Assembly (NCBI GenBank): GCA_934045905.1
Contig: OW203773.1
Coordinates: forward strand, 13,379,246-13,443,245
DNA: 64,000 nt
DNA from: Leuctra nigra
Lineage: Eukaryota > Arthropoda > Insecta > Plecoptera > Leuctridae
Direction: 5' to 3'
Made by a program: the position numbers and the translations under genes. This document shows, in pieces, positions 20,700 to 31,268 of the stretch (positions are counted from its first letter, which is position 1; every line of letters begins with the position of its first letter). Below the pieces are notes generated by a model, which was not told the origin of the DNA, searched no databases, and was given only the letters and a program-made list of their open reading frames with translations.

Positions 20700-21257
20700 C
20701 TCATTTCAACAGGATCTCTGACTAGACTTGGACAACTTGAAAGAAAAAATGCATATCTTTTCTAAATTATGCCACACACTCGTTACGACATCTGGTAATA
20801 CCTTAAAGTTAAAAATACAAAGTTCTCAATATTTAATTAGGTACCTATAGTATTTACTATTTATTTAACACATTTGAGGTCGTTTCAGGGGCATGGGCGG
20901 CAGCAAGATTTCTGCCAGGGTGGGGGGGAGAGGGCATGGCAACAAAAACAGTTTTGCCTGGGCCAAGGGGGGTGCGGGAAGCGTACCCCTCACTCTGACC
21001 CGCAGGGTGTTTTTTGGTTTTTGGACACTTGGAAATCAATTTTGAGACGTTTTAAGGTGTATTTTGTTGAAAATTCAATATTTTATAAAATCTTACACTT
21101 TAGGGGGGGGGGGGGGGGGGGGGGGGGGAGAGAGAACTTTCTTATCATGGTGACAAGACCCTAGAAGGCGGTGAATAGCATTGAGATGAGAAGCTTGTCA
21201 CCGTGACAAGGAAAGTTATCGCTAATCGCACCCCAGGACTGTTAAGTGCAATTAGGG
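20700..21257. repeat. Repeat with CCGCAGGGTG units and long G tract
   Basis: GGGCATGGGCGGCAGC near 20888, CCGCAGGGTGTTTTTTG near 21000 and a G tract of about 26 at 21102 resemble the repeat at 39063-39440. I see no gene. Confidence 0.5.
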
Positions 21258-22030
21258 TAGTGGTACTCAACCTGTGGCCCGCTGGACTAATTTTTGTGGC
21301 CCCTCAGTTGATGTTTTCAAATACCTACTTATTTATAAAATGTGTCCACTCCACTGTGATAATAATATTTTAAAAATAATAGTTTCTCGTTTCATTTGAG
21401 ATACATTTTGAGAGTTGTCATGTTAGGATCGACGCATCAGGCTGAAAATGCGATGAAAGCTTCAATTTCGTACTTGTTGCAACGAAAATGATGCCATTAC
21501 CAACTCCGAAAATAGTAAAATTGTGTATTATTTTGGCGTGTGAAACATTTTTCGATTCGTTTCCTAATAAACAAACGACACTGCATGAACCAGGCATGTA
21601 GAATAGGGGTATGGGGGGATCCCCCCACCACTACCCGAGCAGACTGATCCCCATTTTCCATACAAACTTAAGTTTCATCGCAAAATCACTTATAAATTGC
21701 TTCAAATATAAAAAATTGCCCTGCGGGGCAACAATTGGAGGGTATAGTTTGCTTCAGTTCGTGCATTTTAGAGCCCAGGAATCACTTTTGAATTGTTAGA
21801 TTCCAAAAAAACGTCCTGAGGGGCTAAAACTGAGAGGCTTGCCCCCCAGGCCCCCCGTCGGTGTGTCGCAATCCCCCCCTCCCCATGATAAAAGTAGTTC
21901 CTACGCGCCTGGAATGAACCTACCTGACTTGTTCGTTGAGCATTATTATTGTATTTTTTTTAAATGCGGCCCACCAACCAAAGCAAATTCGTATTATTGG
22001 CCCGCGAGTCAAAAAGGTTGAGTACCTCTG
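21258..22030. mobile_element. hAT-type element, TSD AATTAGGG
   Basis: AATTAGGG is exact at 21250-21257 and 22031-22038. The ends are TAGTGGTACTCAACC and GGTTGAGTACCTCTG, followed inward by GGCCCGC on both sides, as in many hAT elements. A CAGGC...GCGCCTG element (21593-21912) is nested inside. Confidence 0.8.
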
Positions 22031-22086
22031 AATTAGGGCATTTGTTTTCTGTGTTGAATTGGGGAAACTTGTTACATACTTTAAAC

Positions 22087-22656
22087 TAGGGGTGTGCGAA
22101 TAGTGATTTTTGTCTTCGAATACGAATATCGAATAATTGACAAAAATATTTCGAATATCGAATCGAATATCGAATAATTGGAATCTAAATTAAAAGACAT
22201 AATATCAATTAAAAAAAATAATTGGACACCAAACTCTTTTCATATGACCAGAATGAAAGATGGCCACAGTGAAAATGTATTGATTATGATGTAATATGCA
22301 AGGATAATATTGTTGTCATTAATCATCACAAAAAATGAAATTAACAGGGACAAATGGAGTATGAGGAAGGTCTACCTGGAGGAACAATAACCTACAAATA
22401 ATATTCCCTCGAAATCAAAATGGCGGCCATGACTATTTTCGGTTGGAGTTTTAGACTTTGCAGCAGTTGGCAGCATTGAAAAACACTACCATATGAGAAA
22501 TGGCGGGATAATTTTGAATTAAAAGTCATGAACTATTCGAAAATTTTCGAATATTCGAATTTTCGAATATTCGAATTTTCGAATAGTACCTACTTTATTT
22601 TCGAATACCGAATCGAATATTCGAACCAAATATTTTCGAATATTCGCACACCCCTA
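22087..22656. mobile_element. hAT MITE abutting the zinc-finger stop codon, TSD CTTTAAAC
   Basis: CTTTAAAC is exact at 22079-22086 and 22657-22664. The ends are TAGGGGTGTGCGAATA and TATTCGCACACCCCTA. The interior is rich in TTCGAATA words. The right duplication contains the TAA stop of the - strand zinc-finger gene. On that strand the element supplies AATAAA at 22599-22594. Confidence 0.88.
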
Positions 22657-22658
22657 CT

Positions 22659-23789
22659 TTAAACATGTTCTTCTTCATGAACAAATATTATGTGCTTCCC
22701 CAATTCAAAAGCCGAGTTGTACACAACATTACAATCATCAACTCGGCAGGCAAACCTCTGATCTTTGTCATGTGTAAAAATATGTCTAGTATAAGCAGCT
22801 TGATCTGTATAACCTCTAAGACAAAGTGTGCACTGGAACGTCCCACACGTCGGTTGTAGGATCTTGTGTTCTTGAAGCACAAAGACGTTCAAGCAATATT
22901 TTTTACACTCTTTACACTGCACTGAACTAGCCTTGCCGTGTACTAATGTATGGTTTTTAAATTGATGCGAAGTACAAAACACTTCCTTGCAAATCAAACA
23001 TTTCGTACGTCCAGAGCTCCTTAAATCTTCGTGATTGTTGAAATGTATCTCTGATTTGAAGCGACAATTGCACAGACTGTTTTCATATTGTTTCACATGA
23101 TTTATTAGATGGTTCAGAAGAATACGTTTGAAAGGAAATTTCATGTCGCAGAACCTACAAACGAATCTTTCTACGACGTTCTTCTTTGTCTTCGTTGGTG
23201 CGGTGTCCGGAAGTGAAACGAACTCCGAGTCTGTGAAAGTTTTTATGCAATCTTGACTTTGAAAACTTGGTTTGCGATCATTGGTTTTCAACAACTCGGA
23301 AGATGCAGATGTCGTCTCCTCGTTATCGTTTACAACAATGTTTACATCATCTGCTTCTAGTTTCACTACACAATGAAGTTCAGAAGTGACATATTGATCC
23401 TCCTGTCTAAATCCGTAAGTTCCTTCTAAACGTGAAGTGTCGTTCATTCCTTCTTCACTGCTCATTTCAATATCTTTGGAATTTGAAACATTTTCAAATT
23501 CATAAGGTTCTTGTTTAATACTAATTGAAGTATCTTCAGAATCTCCAGGAATGTCAAATGTACGTTCTTCTTTTACATATACGAAGTGACGTTCTAAAGG
23601 CGGTTCGTCATCTTTTTCTTCGGAACTGATGTTGCTCGGATGTTCTTCCATTTCAATCTTCACCAATGTAGCGACGAAAGGCAGTTCATCGTCTTGTTTT
23701 TCGGACCTGATGTTGCTCGAATGTTCTTCCATTTCTATCTCTATCGATGTAGCGACAAAAGACGGATCTTTGTGTGCCGTGCTCCGGTT
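22659..23789 (-). CDS. THAP/zinc-finger gene, exon 3 (acidic linker and C2H2 fingers)
   Basis: The acceptor GATTTCAG ends at 23790. The frame is continuous from AAC CGG at 23789 through to TAA at 22661-22659. The linker holds a partly repeated module, EMEEHSSNIRSEKQDDELPF and a second copy ~27 residues on, showing an internal duplication. Confidence 0.88.
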   Translation of the reverse strand, partial: NRSTAHKDPSFVATSIEIEMEEHSSNIRSEKQDDELPFVATLVKIEMEEHPSNISSEEKDDEPPLERHFVYVKEERTFDIPGDSEDTSISIKQEPYEFENVSNSKDIEMSSEEGMNDTSRLEGTYGFRQEDQYVTSELHCVVKLEADDVNIVVNDNEETTSASSELLKTNDRKPSFQSQDCIKTFTDSEFVSLPDTAPTKTKKNVVERFVCRFCDMKFPFKRILLNHLINHVKQYENSLCNCRFKSEIHFNNHEDLRSSGRTKCLICKEVFCTSHQFKNHTLVHGKASSVQCKECKKYCLNVFVLQEHKILQPTCGTFQCTLCLRGYTDQAAYTRHIFTHDKDQRFACRVDDCNVVYNSAFELGKHIIFVHEEEHV

Positions 23790-24309
23790 CTGAAATCAAA
23801 TGTAAATTTTTTTACGACTTGTAGCGTAGGTAGGAACGTACTTACACACCTTAGTATGTGTGCAAAATTTCAGATCAATGGGCTTCTAAACTCCAAGCTT
23901 AGAATAGAGGGAGCTACGTGCAATTGTTCCCCGTTGCTATGGCAACAGATCAAATGTTGTTGACATTTGCTAGATTTTTCTGAATTGAAAACAAAAGAAG
24001 TTGTTTAACATAAAGTGATCTTCTAGTATAAAAAGTAAGTAATTGAAACTATTTCTATACATTTAAGTACCTAGTATGTTACATTTTAAAACAATTACCT
24101 TCACTCCGAACACAACAGTTTGGCATTATATTTCAAATAGTACTACCTAGAAGTTTATACTGAGCTGTCATCTATCTGTAATTCTGTACAGACATGCGTG
24201 GTAGGAAAAAAGGACACTTGTAGCCAGCGCTCCATATTGAGAGCAAATGGCAGCGTGGAAGCCCATTGATTGAACAGTTTGACCTGGGCACTTCAGGCTC
24301 TTGAGAGAG

Positions 24310-24344
<35 letters not shown>

Positions 24345-26306
24345 AAACATTTTTGAAACAATGACAAAACTTGCACTAGGTACATGTACCCAGTGGTTAA
24401 TTTGTAAAATAATAAGTGGGCGGACGCTCGGCGATGTCAGGGAAACATATTTGCTTACGAAACAATGGGGGTTTTCGGGGGAGGCCCCCCAACATAGAAC
24501 GGGTCCAGGGCGCACAGCCCCGGGAAAATGTTGAATTTCAGGACCAGATTTGGTGCCTTTCTACGATAGTACACAATTTTAAGACAAGTTTTACTTCTAT
24601 GAAAAATAAGTGGGCGGACGGCGTCTACCCTGAAAAAAGAGTGAGGGGATGCGACCGCCTTCGTCCGCCCCCAACCTACCTAGTTGCCAGGTTGATTCCT
24701 AAACAATCATCCTTCCCTAGATGCAATCACATAAATGAGAACTTTCTTGTCATGGTGACAAGCTTCTCATTGCAATGTTATTCAAGGCCTTCTAGGGTGA
24801 GATGAGATGAGACGCTTGTTACCATGACAAGAAACTTATAATTTTATGTGATCTCTTATTTTCTACGTAACAAACACAAAATGATTTAATGTACGTAGTA
24901 CTTTCGTTATAGCAAAAGGGACCAGACTGAGTTTTTTCACAATATTGTTTCCCTTAGATGAAAGGTTTCTTACTTACCTTTTCACCGTGGTCTCTTATTC
25001 ATCATCTCCCTTTCATCATCATAATCATCCACTAGCCAAGTTACAGAACAGTGCTTCGTAAAAATAAAATATGAAAACGAGCACTCACAAGCTTTTTACC
25101 GAGATGCGGAGAGCAGTTTGTTATAGAGCAGTTTGCAATCTTAGTAGAGTCTTTTGCGGTAACGTAACCCATCTTCAAATGTGGAATCCAGTCGGGATTG
25201 GTGGAGTCATTTAGAGCAGCTGGCTTACCTGGAAAACAGGAATAGTTTGATTAAAATCTGTTCTTCAGAGGTAGAAGGCTGGAAGTCCATTTCACTGACT
25301 ATTGCGGCCGTGAGCTCATAAACCTGTAATTCTGCCTTCATCCAATCATTTGTAAGCAGTAAAGGAGACATGACATGAGTCAATAGCTATAATAACTGTT
25401 TAGATCAGCAGTCGCCAACCTTTTGGACCTCGCCGCCCACTCGGTCGCGTAAAATACAGGCTGTTCAATTGACGCTTACAACGCCGTTAGGGTGTAACTA
25501 AGCAGCACCATCCAGACCTTCCACCTGAATTCACACGTTGCCAACCTAAACTTGCCAAAGTGAATCCGCTAACGTGAATGTGCCATCTAAGTTCTAGCTG
25601 ATTTCATTTTGTTGTGTTGGTGCTTTCGTAGTACATCATTTTCGTTGCCATCTTCACTACCATAATCATTGTAAAGAAGATTTGAACAAACTGTACGTAT
25701 GACGGGAAATATGATTGCTTACGGAAACAGTGGGGGTCTATGGGGAGGGCCCCCAGAAACAAGCGCGTCTGGGTCCGCAGTTCCGGTAAGTTTTTGCATT
25801 TCAGGTGATTTCGTGCGTTTCCAAGCTATTTCTACACTAGCTTACGCCAATTTTCATTTCTACAGCACTTAAAATGACTCTAGTATTTAAGAAATCCATT
25901 CCAAATTTATTGAAACTTACAGATACGATATGGACAAAGCCTGCATGCCATGCCGCATCTGATTACGTCAGGGCCGTAGTAAAGGCCAGTTCTCGGTAGA
26001 ATATCAGAGCTTAAAATATTGCATATGTTTTCCACGACTACGTATCTTAAAATAGGTACAAAACCATTTTCAATGTATGAAAAGTAACTTACCGCTCACA
26101 AAGTGTAAAGAGCAAACACGAGCGTTCTTGAGTTTACTTTCTGAGAGATCGCTCCTGTTGATGGCACGAAGCCACTGATTCTTTCGAGCTTCTGTTACAT
26201 TCTTTACAGATTTAAAACGATCAGATGGATAGGGAAATCTATAGAAAGATACTCGCTCCCTGCCAGAGCGATTCGGGCAACCGTAAACGGCACAAATTTT
26301 AACCAT
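22659..26306 (-). CDS. THAP-domain and C2H2 zinc-finger protein, three exons
   Basis: Exons 26306-26093, 25228-25089 and 23789-22659 join in frame (phases 1 and 0; GT-AG) to give 494 residues. The start ATG at 26306 sits in ACAATGG. Residues 1-80 form a THAP DNA-binding domain: ICAVYGCPN (first cysteine pair), SFYRFP, RKNQWLRAI (tryptophan) and VCSLHF (C-x2-H). Exon 2 adds NPDWIPHLKMGYV, the usual THAP end. Residues ~130-330 are acidic and low in structure. From ~335 five C2H2-type fingers follow, e.g. CRFCDMKFPF...HLINH and CTLCLRGYTD...HIFTH; a further segment has unpaired cysteines. The architecture suggests a nuclear sequence-specific DNA-binding regulator; many insect THAP genes derive from P-element transposases. 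The target is unknown and the gene name is not recognised. Confidence 0.85.
24100..25080. repeat. Intron 2 of the THAP gene: repeats and long G tract
   Basis: The segment contains a G tract of about 32 at 24311, a repeat with GGCGCACAGCCC near 24510 (related pieces near 25760 and 51870), and hairpin words with GTGACAAG near 24758-24832. No + strand gene is convincing. Confidence 0.5.
25089..25228 (-). CDS. THAP/zinc-finger gene, exon 2
   Basis: The acceptor is TTTTCCAG and the donor AAGCTT/GTGAGT. The first two bases complete a glycine codon split at 26093. It has 46 codons, including the end of the THAP domain (DWIPHL) and a cysteine-containing segment CSITNCS. Confidence 0.85.
26093..26306 (-). 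CDS. THAP/zinc-finger gene, exon 1 (THAP domain core)
   Basis: The exon has 71 codons plus one base and the donor GCG/GTAAGT. It holds the C2CH zinc ligands C5, C10, C66 and H69 (approximate numbering) and the conserved W and RFP positions. Confidence 0.9.
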
Positions 26307-26647
26307 TGTTCATAACTTCTGATGTCATTACACCACTTTCATGCAAAACTCAATAATACATTTTTTATATTCTTCAATCGAAACCAATAAATATCAAGGG
26401 TCAACATAAACTCAAGTGTGGATTGTTCCGACGATCAACAAAAGAATATCAACACATTTTGACAGTTCTTTCACGTAGCTTTCAGGCAGCAGCTGTTGTG
26501 CAGCTGTCAAATCTTTGACATGAAGATAGCTTCAAGTTTGTATGCTGTCCTGGAATGCAATATTCACATTGCCATCGCACAATGTTAACCTTATGGACAG
26601 TGTAAACTCGGGAAGATAACAAAAAAATCTTCACCAATTTGCATAAA

Positions 26648-26955
26648 GGACGTCACGCTTTTAGTGGCGGAGGGGGGGGGGGGGGGGAGGCACCAGCATG
26701 GGACACAGTGTGACAGGGGGGAGGGGGGGTCTGGAGTCAGTAGAACGTCACGTTTTGATATAGATATTTTCAAGCATTTTAAATTTCAGTTGATATGTCG
26801 GGACCGAAAATTTCGCTAAAAACGATAAATTCTGATACATTTTACAGTCAAAAATATTTTATTTAAGGGGGTCTCGAAAAGTTTGACTCAGCGTGACAGG
26901 AGGAGGGGGGGGGGGCCCAAAATATCCCATTTTTAGCGTGACGTCCTCCCCTAAG
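26648..26955. mobile_element. GGACGTCACGC/GCGTGACGTCC element with G tracts
   Basis: The ends are GGACGTCACGCT and AGCGTGACGTCC. The interior has several long G tracts next to CAGTGTGACAGG. It shares words with the element at 52812-53180, which reads in the opposite direction. Confidence 0.6.
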
Positions 26956-27357
26956 TGTAATTTTAGAAACATTAAATAATTTTGTCAAAATTATACCATA
27001 ACAATTGACATTTTAACCATAACCATAACATTTTATCAGAGGATAAAATATTGACTGATTTTTGCACATACCTATTCAGTAAAACTAATTTGGCGCACAT
27101 ATAAATGCAATTGAATAGAAACTTTCTCTTTAGAAAAGGTTTTTGTGTTTTCTAATAGTTCACACATAAAATATGTTGAATAATGGTTGGCACAGATTTT
27201 TAATACATTTCAATTACTTTCATTTGCCGTTCTCATAAAATAATTTGACACTCATAAAACTGAAACAACTGCAATGTTTTCTGTGCTATGCCAAAACTCA
27301 ACTTTCTGCAAGGAAATCGAATTCATTAACTTGTTAATTGTTTTGTATTCTTTCAGA

Positions 27358-27409
27358 TACAAGAACGAAATAGAATCAACGTGGTACTATCATCCTGTCA
27401 CCTGACTCT
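27358..27409 (+). other. Possible terminal exon of an unidentified gene
   Basis: A strong acceptor, TATTCTTTCAG, is followed by a frame reading YKNEIESTWYYHPVT then TGA, and by AATAAA at 27453. That layout is what a last exon with a short 3' UTR looks like. I find no partner exons and do not recognise the peptide, so it may be chance. Confidence 0.2.
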
Positions 27410-27583
27410 TATCTAGATCGATCGATTCTTGCACAATACATTTCCCAATACCAATAAAATATCTATCTTTATAATGTCAAATCAATTGCATGTTTCTTCC
27501 TCTACATACTATGTTCATACTATGTGCACTCATTATCCAAAAGCTGACCAACTTGCACTTTGAGTTTGACAAAATAAGGAACT

Positions 27584-27973
27584 ACTAGATTTTGTACATA
27601 GATATATACAGTTGCAGAAATGTGCGTCGTTAAACTATAATAAAAATACTAGATTTTGTACATAGATATATTATACAGTTGCAGAAATGTGCGTCGTTAA
27701 ACTATAATAAAAATACTAGATTTTGTACATAGATATATTATACAGTTGCAGAAATGTGCGTCGTTAAACTATAATAAAAATACTAGATTTTGTACATAGA
27801 TATATACAGTTGCAGAAATGTGCGTCGTTAAACTATAATAAAAATACTAGATTTTGTACATAGATATATACAGTTGCAGAAATGTGCGTCGTTAAACTAT
27901 AATAAAAATACTAGATTTTGTACATAGATATATACAGTTGCAGAAATGTGCGTCGTTAAACTATAATAAAAAT
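27584..27973 (+). repeat. Minisatellite, six copies of a 64/67-bp unit
   Basis: Units start at 27584, 27648, 27715, 27782, 27846 and 27910. Each contains TTTTGTACATAGATATAT, GCAGAAATGTGCGTCG and AATAAAAAT. Units 2 and 3 carry an extra 3 bp. Divergence is very low, so the array is young. Confidence 0.92.
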
Positions 27974-27980
27974 ATGATCA

Positions 27981-28113
27981 GAGCACTCGCAAGATTTGTA
28001 TAATGCCCAGATCGGTTCGCTTCATATTCTGCGTCATTGTGACCCAGCATCAAAATATGAGGAATTTAGTCAGGCTTAGTTGGTTATGTTAAACAGTTAG
28101 AACAGCTGGCTTA
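27981..28113 (-). pseudogene. Decayed copy of the THAP gene's exon 2
   Basis: Read on the - strand it starts GGTAAGCCAGCTGTTCTAA, against GTAAGCCAGCTGCTCTAA in the real exon, and keeps most later words including the donor context CTTGCGAGTGCTC versus CTTGTGAGTGCTC. Frame is lost: an in-frame TAA appears within the first 10 codons. It implies an earlier duplication of at least this part of the gene. Confidence 0.7.
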
Positions 28114-28119
28114 CCTTCA

Positions 28120-28965
28120 AGAAAAAGAATCATAGATAAATATTAATGAAATTCACATCTCAAGCTTTAATTTGTTGCTGCGTGGGCTTTAATTTAAAAT
28201 CCAAAATAAAATAAAGAATTGTATTCGGTATAAATGAAGGAATAAATAGGAGTAATACAAGATAAAAGGTAGGTGAATAATATCATAAAGTTACCTCATT
28301 ATGAAGGCAAAAGAGGGAGCGGTGAACGCAGTGTCATAGATACTCGGTGAGGTAAAAATATAGGTATACACATGGGGAGTGATGAAATAACACATGGTAA
28401 AATAGGAGTCCGGGAAAAATTAAATAAGATAAATTAATATTATAAGACTATAATATAACATTCATCGCAATGTCAATCCAGCACATTTTCTGTTCGAGGT
28501 GGAAACAAAATTAATAGGAACTTGGTTTATCCAAATTGATAAATTATATGTAAGGACAGGTTTCTCTATCTCTTCCATGTTAATTATTATAAACATTTGT
28601 GTTTATCTCGGTGCCATTTTATTTACATATTATTATTTTAATCTATGCTTATCAAATGGCCCTTTTTAGGATGAGTGACAATCGTAATATCATGATCGTT
28701 ATTTTTAACAATAGAGTTATTTTGGGTTGGCTTGACAAAGATCACATATATCTCAAACTCGTTATTTGTGACTTTGTTTGACGGTTATGAATAGTCCAGT
28801 GTTTATTTGAGTGTTTTTTCACACAACTAAAATTTCAGCAGTTAAACAAATTCAAGCCCAACAAACTTAAAAAGAAATACAAAAATTAAAACAACATGAC
28901 TTTTAGGGTGGGGGGGGGGGGGTCCGCAGGTAAGTTTTAAGGAAAATTGATAACTGTTTCACAAG
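28120..28965. other. Non-coding AT-rich spacer
   Basis: I see no gene here and no complete repeat. A G13 tract lies at about 28909. Confidence 0.4.
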
Positions 28966-29262
28966 ATCTAGTGGAGCGGTCGCTCCACGCCAGCCAAGTC
29001 GTACGGCGCGCGCACACTCTCATATAAAGGCTGGAGCAAACCCACTTTTACTGTAGGCATCAAAGTGGCATTTTCGGCCTACTGGATCTTAAAATTGGGG
29101 AATCTCAAATTGTTGGGAAATATCTCAATTTCGAGCAATGGCCCACCCTACAACATATACCAAATTTGGGAACAATAGGTTACGCCCTTTGCGAGCTAGA
29201 GGGCCGTGAAAACCGTGTTTTAGGGCGGTTTTCATAATAATAATAATAATAATAATAATAAT
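28965..29262. repeat. Repeat family with GGAGCGGTCGCTCC hairpin, copy 1
   Basis: The copy starts at ATCTAGTGGAGCGGTCGCTC, shares GCATTTTCGGCCTACTGGAT with copy 2 at 31268, and ends TTGCGAGCTAGAGGGCC, followed by an (AAT)n microsatellite at 29237-29262. The function is unknown. Confidence 0.65.
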
Positions 29263-29407
29263 CTTAGTAGTAGTAGTCGTAGTATCCTGGAATTCAAATC
29301 CGGTAAACAGGCCACAGCCTAAACGGCTGAACCGATTGATCTCACATTTTTACCACGTGTGCACTTTTGGCGTCTGATTTGCCCTCCCCCCCTTGACTTT
29401 TTTTGTG

Positions 29408-30300
29408 CCGCCATTTTGAAACCGGAAGTGACATCATATCTCGACAACGGCTGAGCTGATTGGAACGAAAATAGCGCCAAACGATTCGGACGGTCAACTA
29501 TATGGATTATAAATAGCAACAGACTAAAATTTATGTTAACGAAACCGGAAATGACGTCATGAAATTTGAAATACATCGATTGGCATTTCGGCAACAAATT
29601 TGATCCGATTATTTTGATATTTATGTTACGTATGTACTTTTGATATCTCATTTGACTTGTTATAAAACCAACCGGAAGCCGCCATTTTGAAACCGGAAGT
29701 GACATCATATATCAATAACGGCTAAATAGATTTGAACGAAACCAGCGCTAAACAATTTAGACGGTCAACTTTATGTATTATCATCAATAATATTTGCAGT
29801 TTTCCATACCAAAACTGGAAATGACGTCACACTTTTTAAGAATCTCACAAATTTACATGTTGATGCAATAAATATACTATTTCAGACAGCTTATAATAAA
29901 ATGTAATCATGTTTAAATTATAATTCAAGGAGTCAGGGATTTCAGGAGCCATTTTGAAACCGGAAGAAACGCCATATCTCGAAAACTGGTTGACAGATCG
30001 GTATGAAACTAGCGCGAAACGATTCGGAAGGCCATCTCTATGGAATAGGAACAGTCAAACTAGAATGTTCCTATTTATTAGACCGGAAATGACGTCATTC
30101 AAATTTATAAATTATTATAATCCCCTCCTATACAATAAATACATATTCAGAAAGCTTAAAATGGTACACATCATTTATAGTTATAAATTCTATGTGGCAG
30201 TGCAGAAAGTTCAGCAGCCATTTTGACAACGGATATGTTGCCATATCTCGGAACTTGGTTGACCGATTGGAATGAAACCTTTGCTATTCTTCATGAAAAT
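29408..30300. repeat. Tandem array, period about 269 bp, ~3.3 units
   Basis: The word CCATTTTG recurs at about 29411, 29682, 29949 and 30218 (spacings 271, 267, 269), each time followed by an ACCGGAAGTGACATCAT-like block and then GG...GAACGAAA. A second block, ACCGGAAATGACGTCA, lies in mid-unit. Another unit is at 32480-32575 and continues at 33405-33480. Confidence 0.8.
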
Positions 30301-30395
30301 AACCAAATTGTAAAGGGTGATTTTTTTTTAAGGATATAGTAATTGTTCATTCGATTGTCACAAGTTGTAAGAATAAACTAAAAAAAGTAGTGATT

Positions 30396-30792
30396 CCCAT
30401 TAAAAAACACTTCGTGTAAAAATAACAGCCAAGTCTCTTTAACTAAAAAAAAATATGAAATCTAAAAATTCTGCACTGAAAAGTAGTGATATCAAAAAAT
30501 GAGCCAAGTCAAAACTTGATTTGAAAATCAAAAAATACTTGGCGCATCGTTTTTTTAGGGCATTATAGGTGTACTATGTATATGGATATTTTATGTATAT
30601 TTTATAATTGGCCTATACTTCCAAGCTTTTTATATACACGATGCAACAAGTATTTTTTGATTTTCAAATAAAGTTTTGACTTGGCTCATTTTTTGATATC
30701 ACTACTTTTCAGTGCAGAATTTTTAGATTTCATATTTTTTTTTAGTTGAAGAGACTTGGCTGTTATTTTTACACGAAGTGTTTTTTAATGGG
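30396..30792. repeat. Palindromic element, ~397 bp
   Basis: CCCATTAAAAAACACTTCGT at the left is matched by ACGAAGTGTTTTTTAATGGG at the right, and the match continues inward through CCAAGTCTCTT/AAGAGACTTGG to a centre near 30590. It is a MITE-like foldback; no clear target duplication is seen. Confidence 0.8.
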
Positions 30793-31043
30793 ATAGATAT
30801 TACTTACGATCATTGGGGGAGTGGGGGGAGGGGGGCTTGGTAGGCTTAGCCCTCAGAAATACATCGCATGGAGGATATTTTACTTTGGAATTTCTTAAAA
30901 AGGTATGCGATAAGCCCTCAAAAAATGCCCACAGGTTTTTCTTCTCGAAATTGGCTTTAGTAAGAACGGTATATATACATTTCAGATACAATTACTTATA
31001 CCTAAGGAAAACGAGCATATAAATAGCTACTGCAGATTTCTGA

Positions 31044-31268
31044 ATGATGACACAATCTGGATCTGTCTCCCTGTTAAAAAATGCTCTAATTGATACGTCC
31101 TTAAAACGTAAAATTTTATCGATTCTTAATAATATAGTTAGCTATGTACACTCGACAATTCATAAAACGGTATTTGAAAGAAATGGATTGTCTGAAAAAA
31201 ATGTGATGGCATCATCTGATGAAGTCTATACTTACTCGTCATCTATACCTCTAGTAGGTGAGCTCTGA
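31044..31268 (+). other. Small open frame, possible orphan exon
   Basis: The frame has 74 codons from ATG, with LKRKILSILNNIVSYVHS giving an amphipathic look, and a good donor word TAG/GTGAGC near its end. I do not recognise it, and it is followed at once by a repeat. It may be chance. Confidence 0.15.

Noticed and set aside
25580..25680. Short frame with a hydrophobic run after TTTCGTAG
   Set aside because: It looks like a membrane helix but is under 20 codons, in AT-rich sequence, and cannot be joined in phase to 27358.
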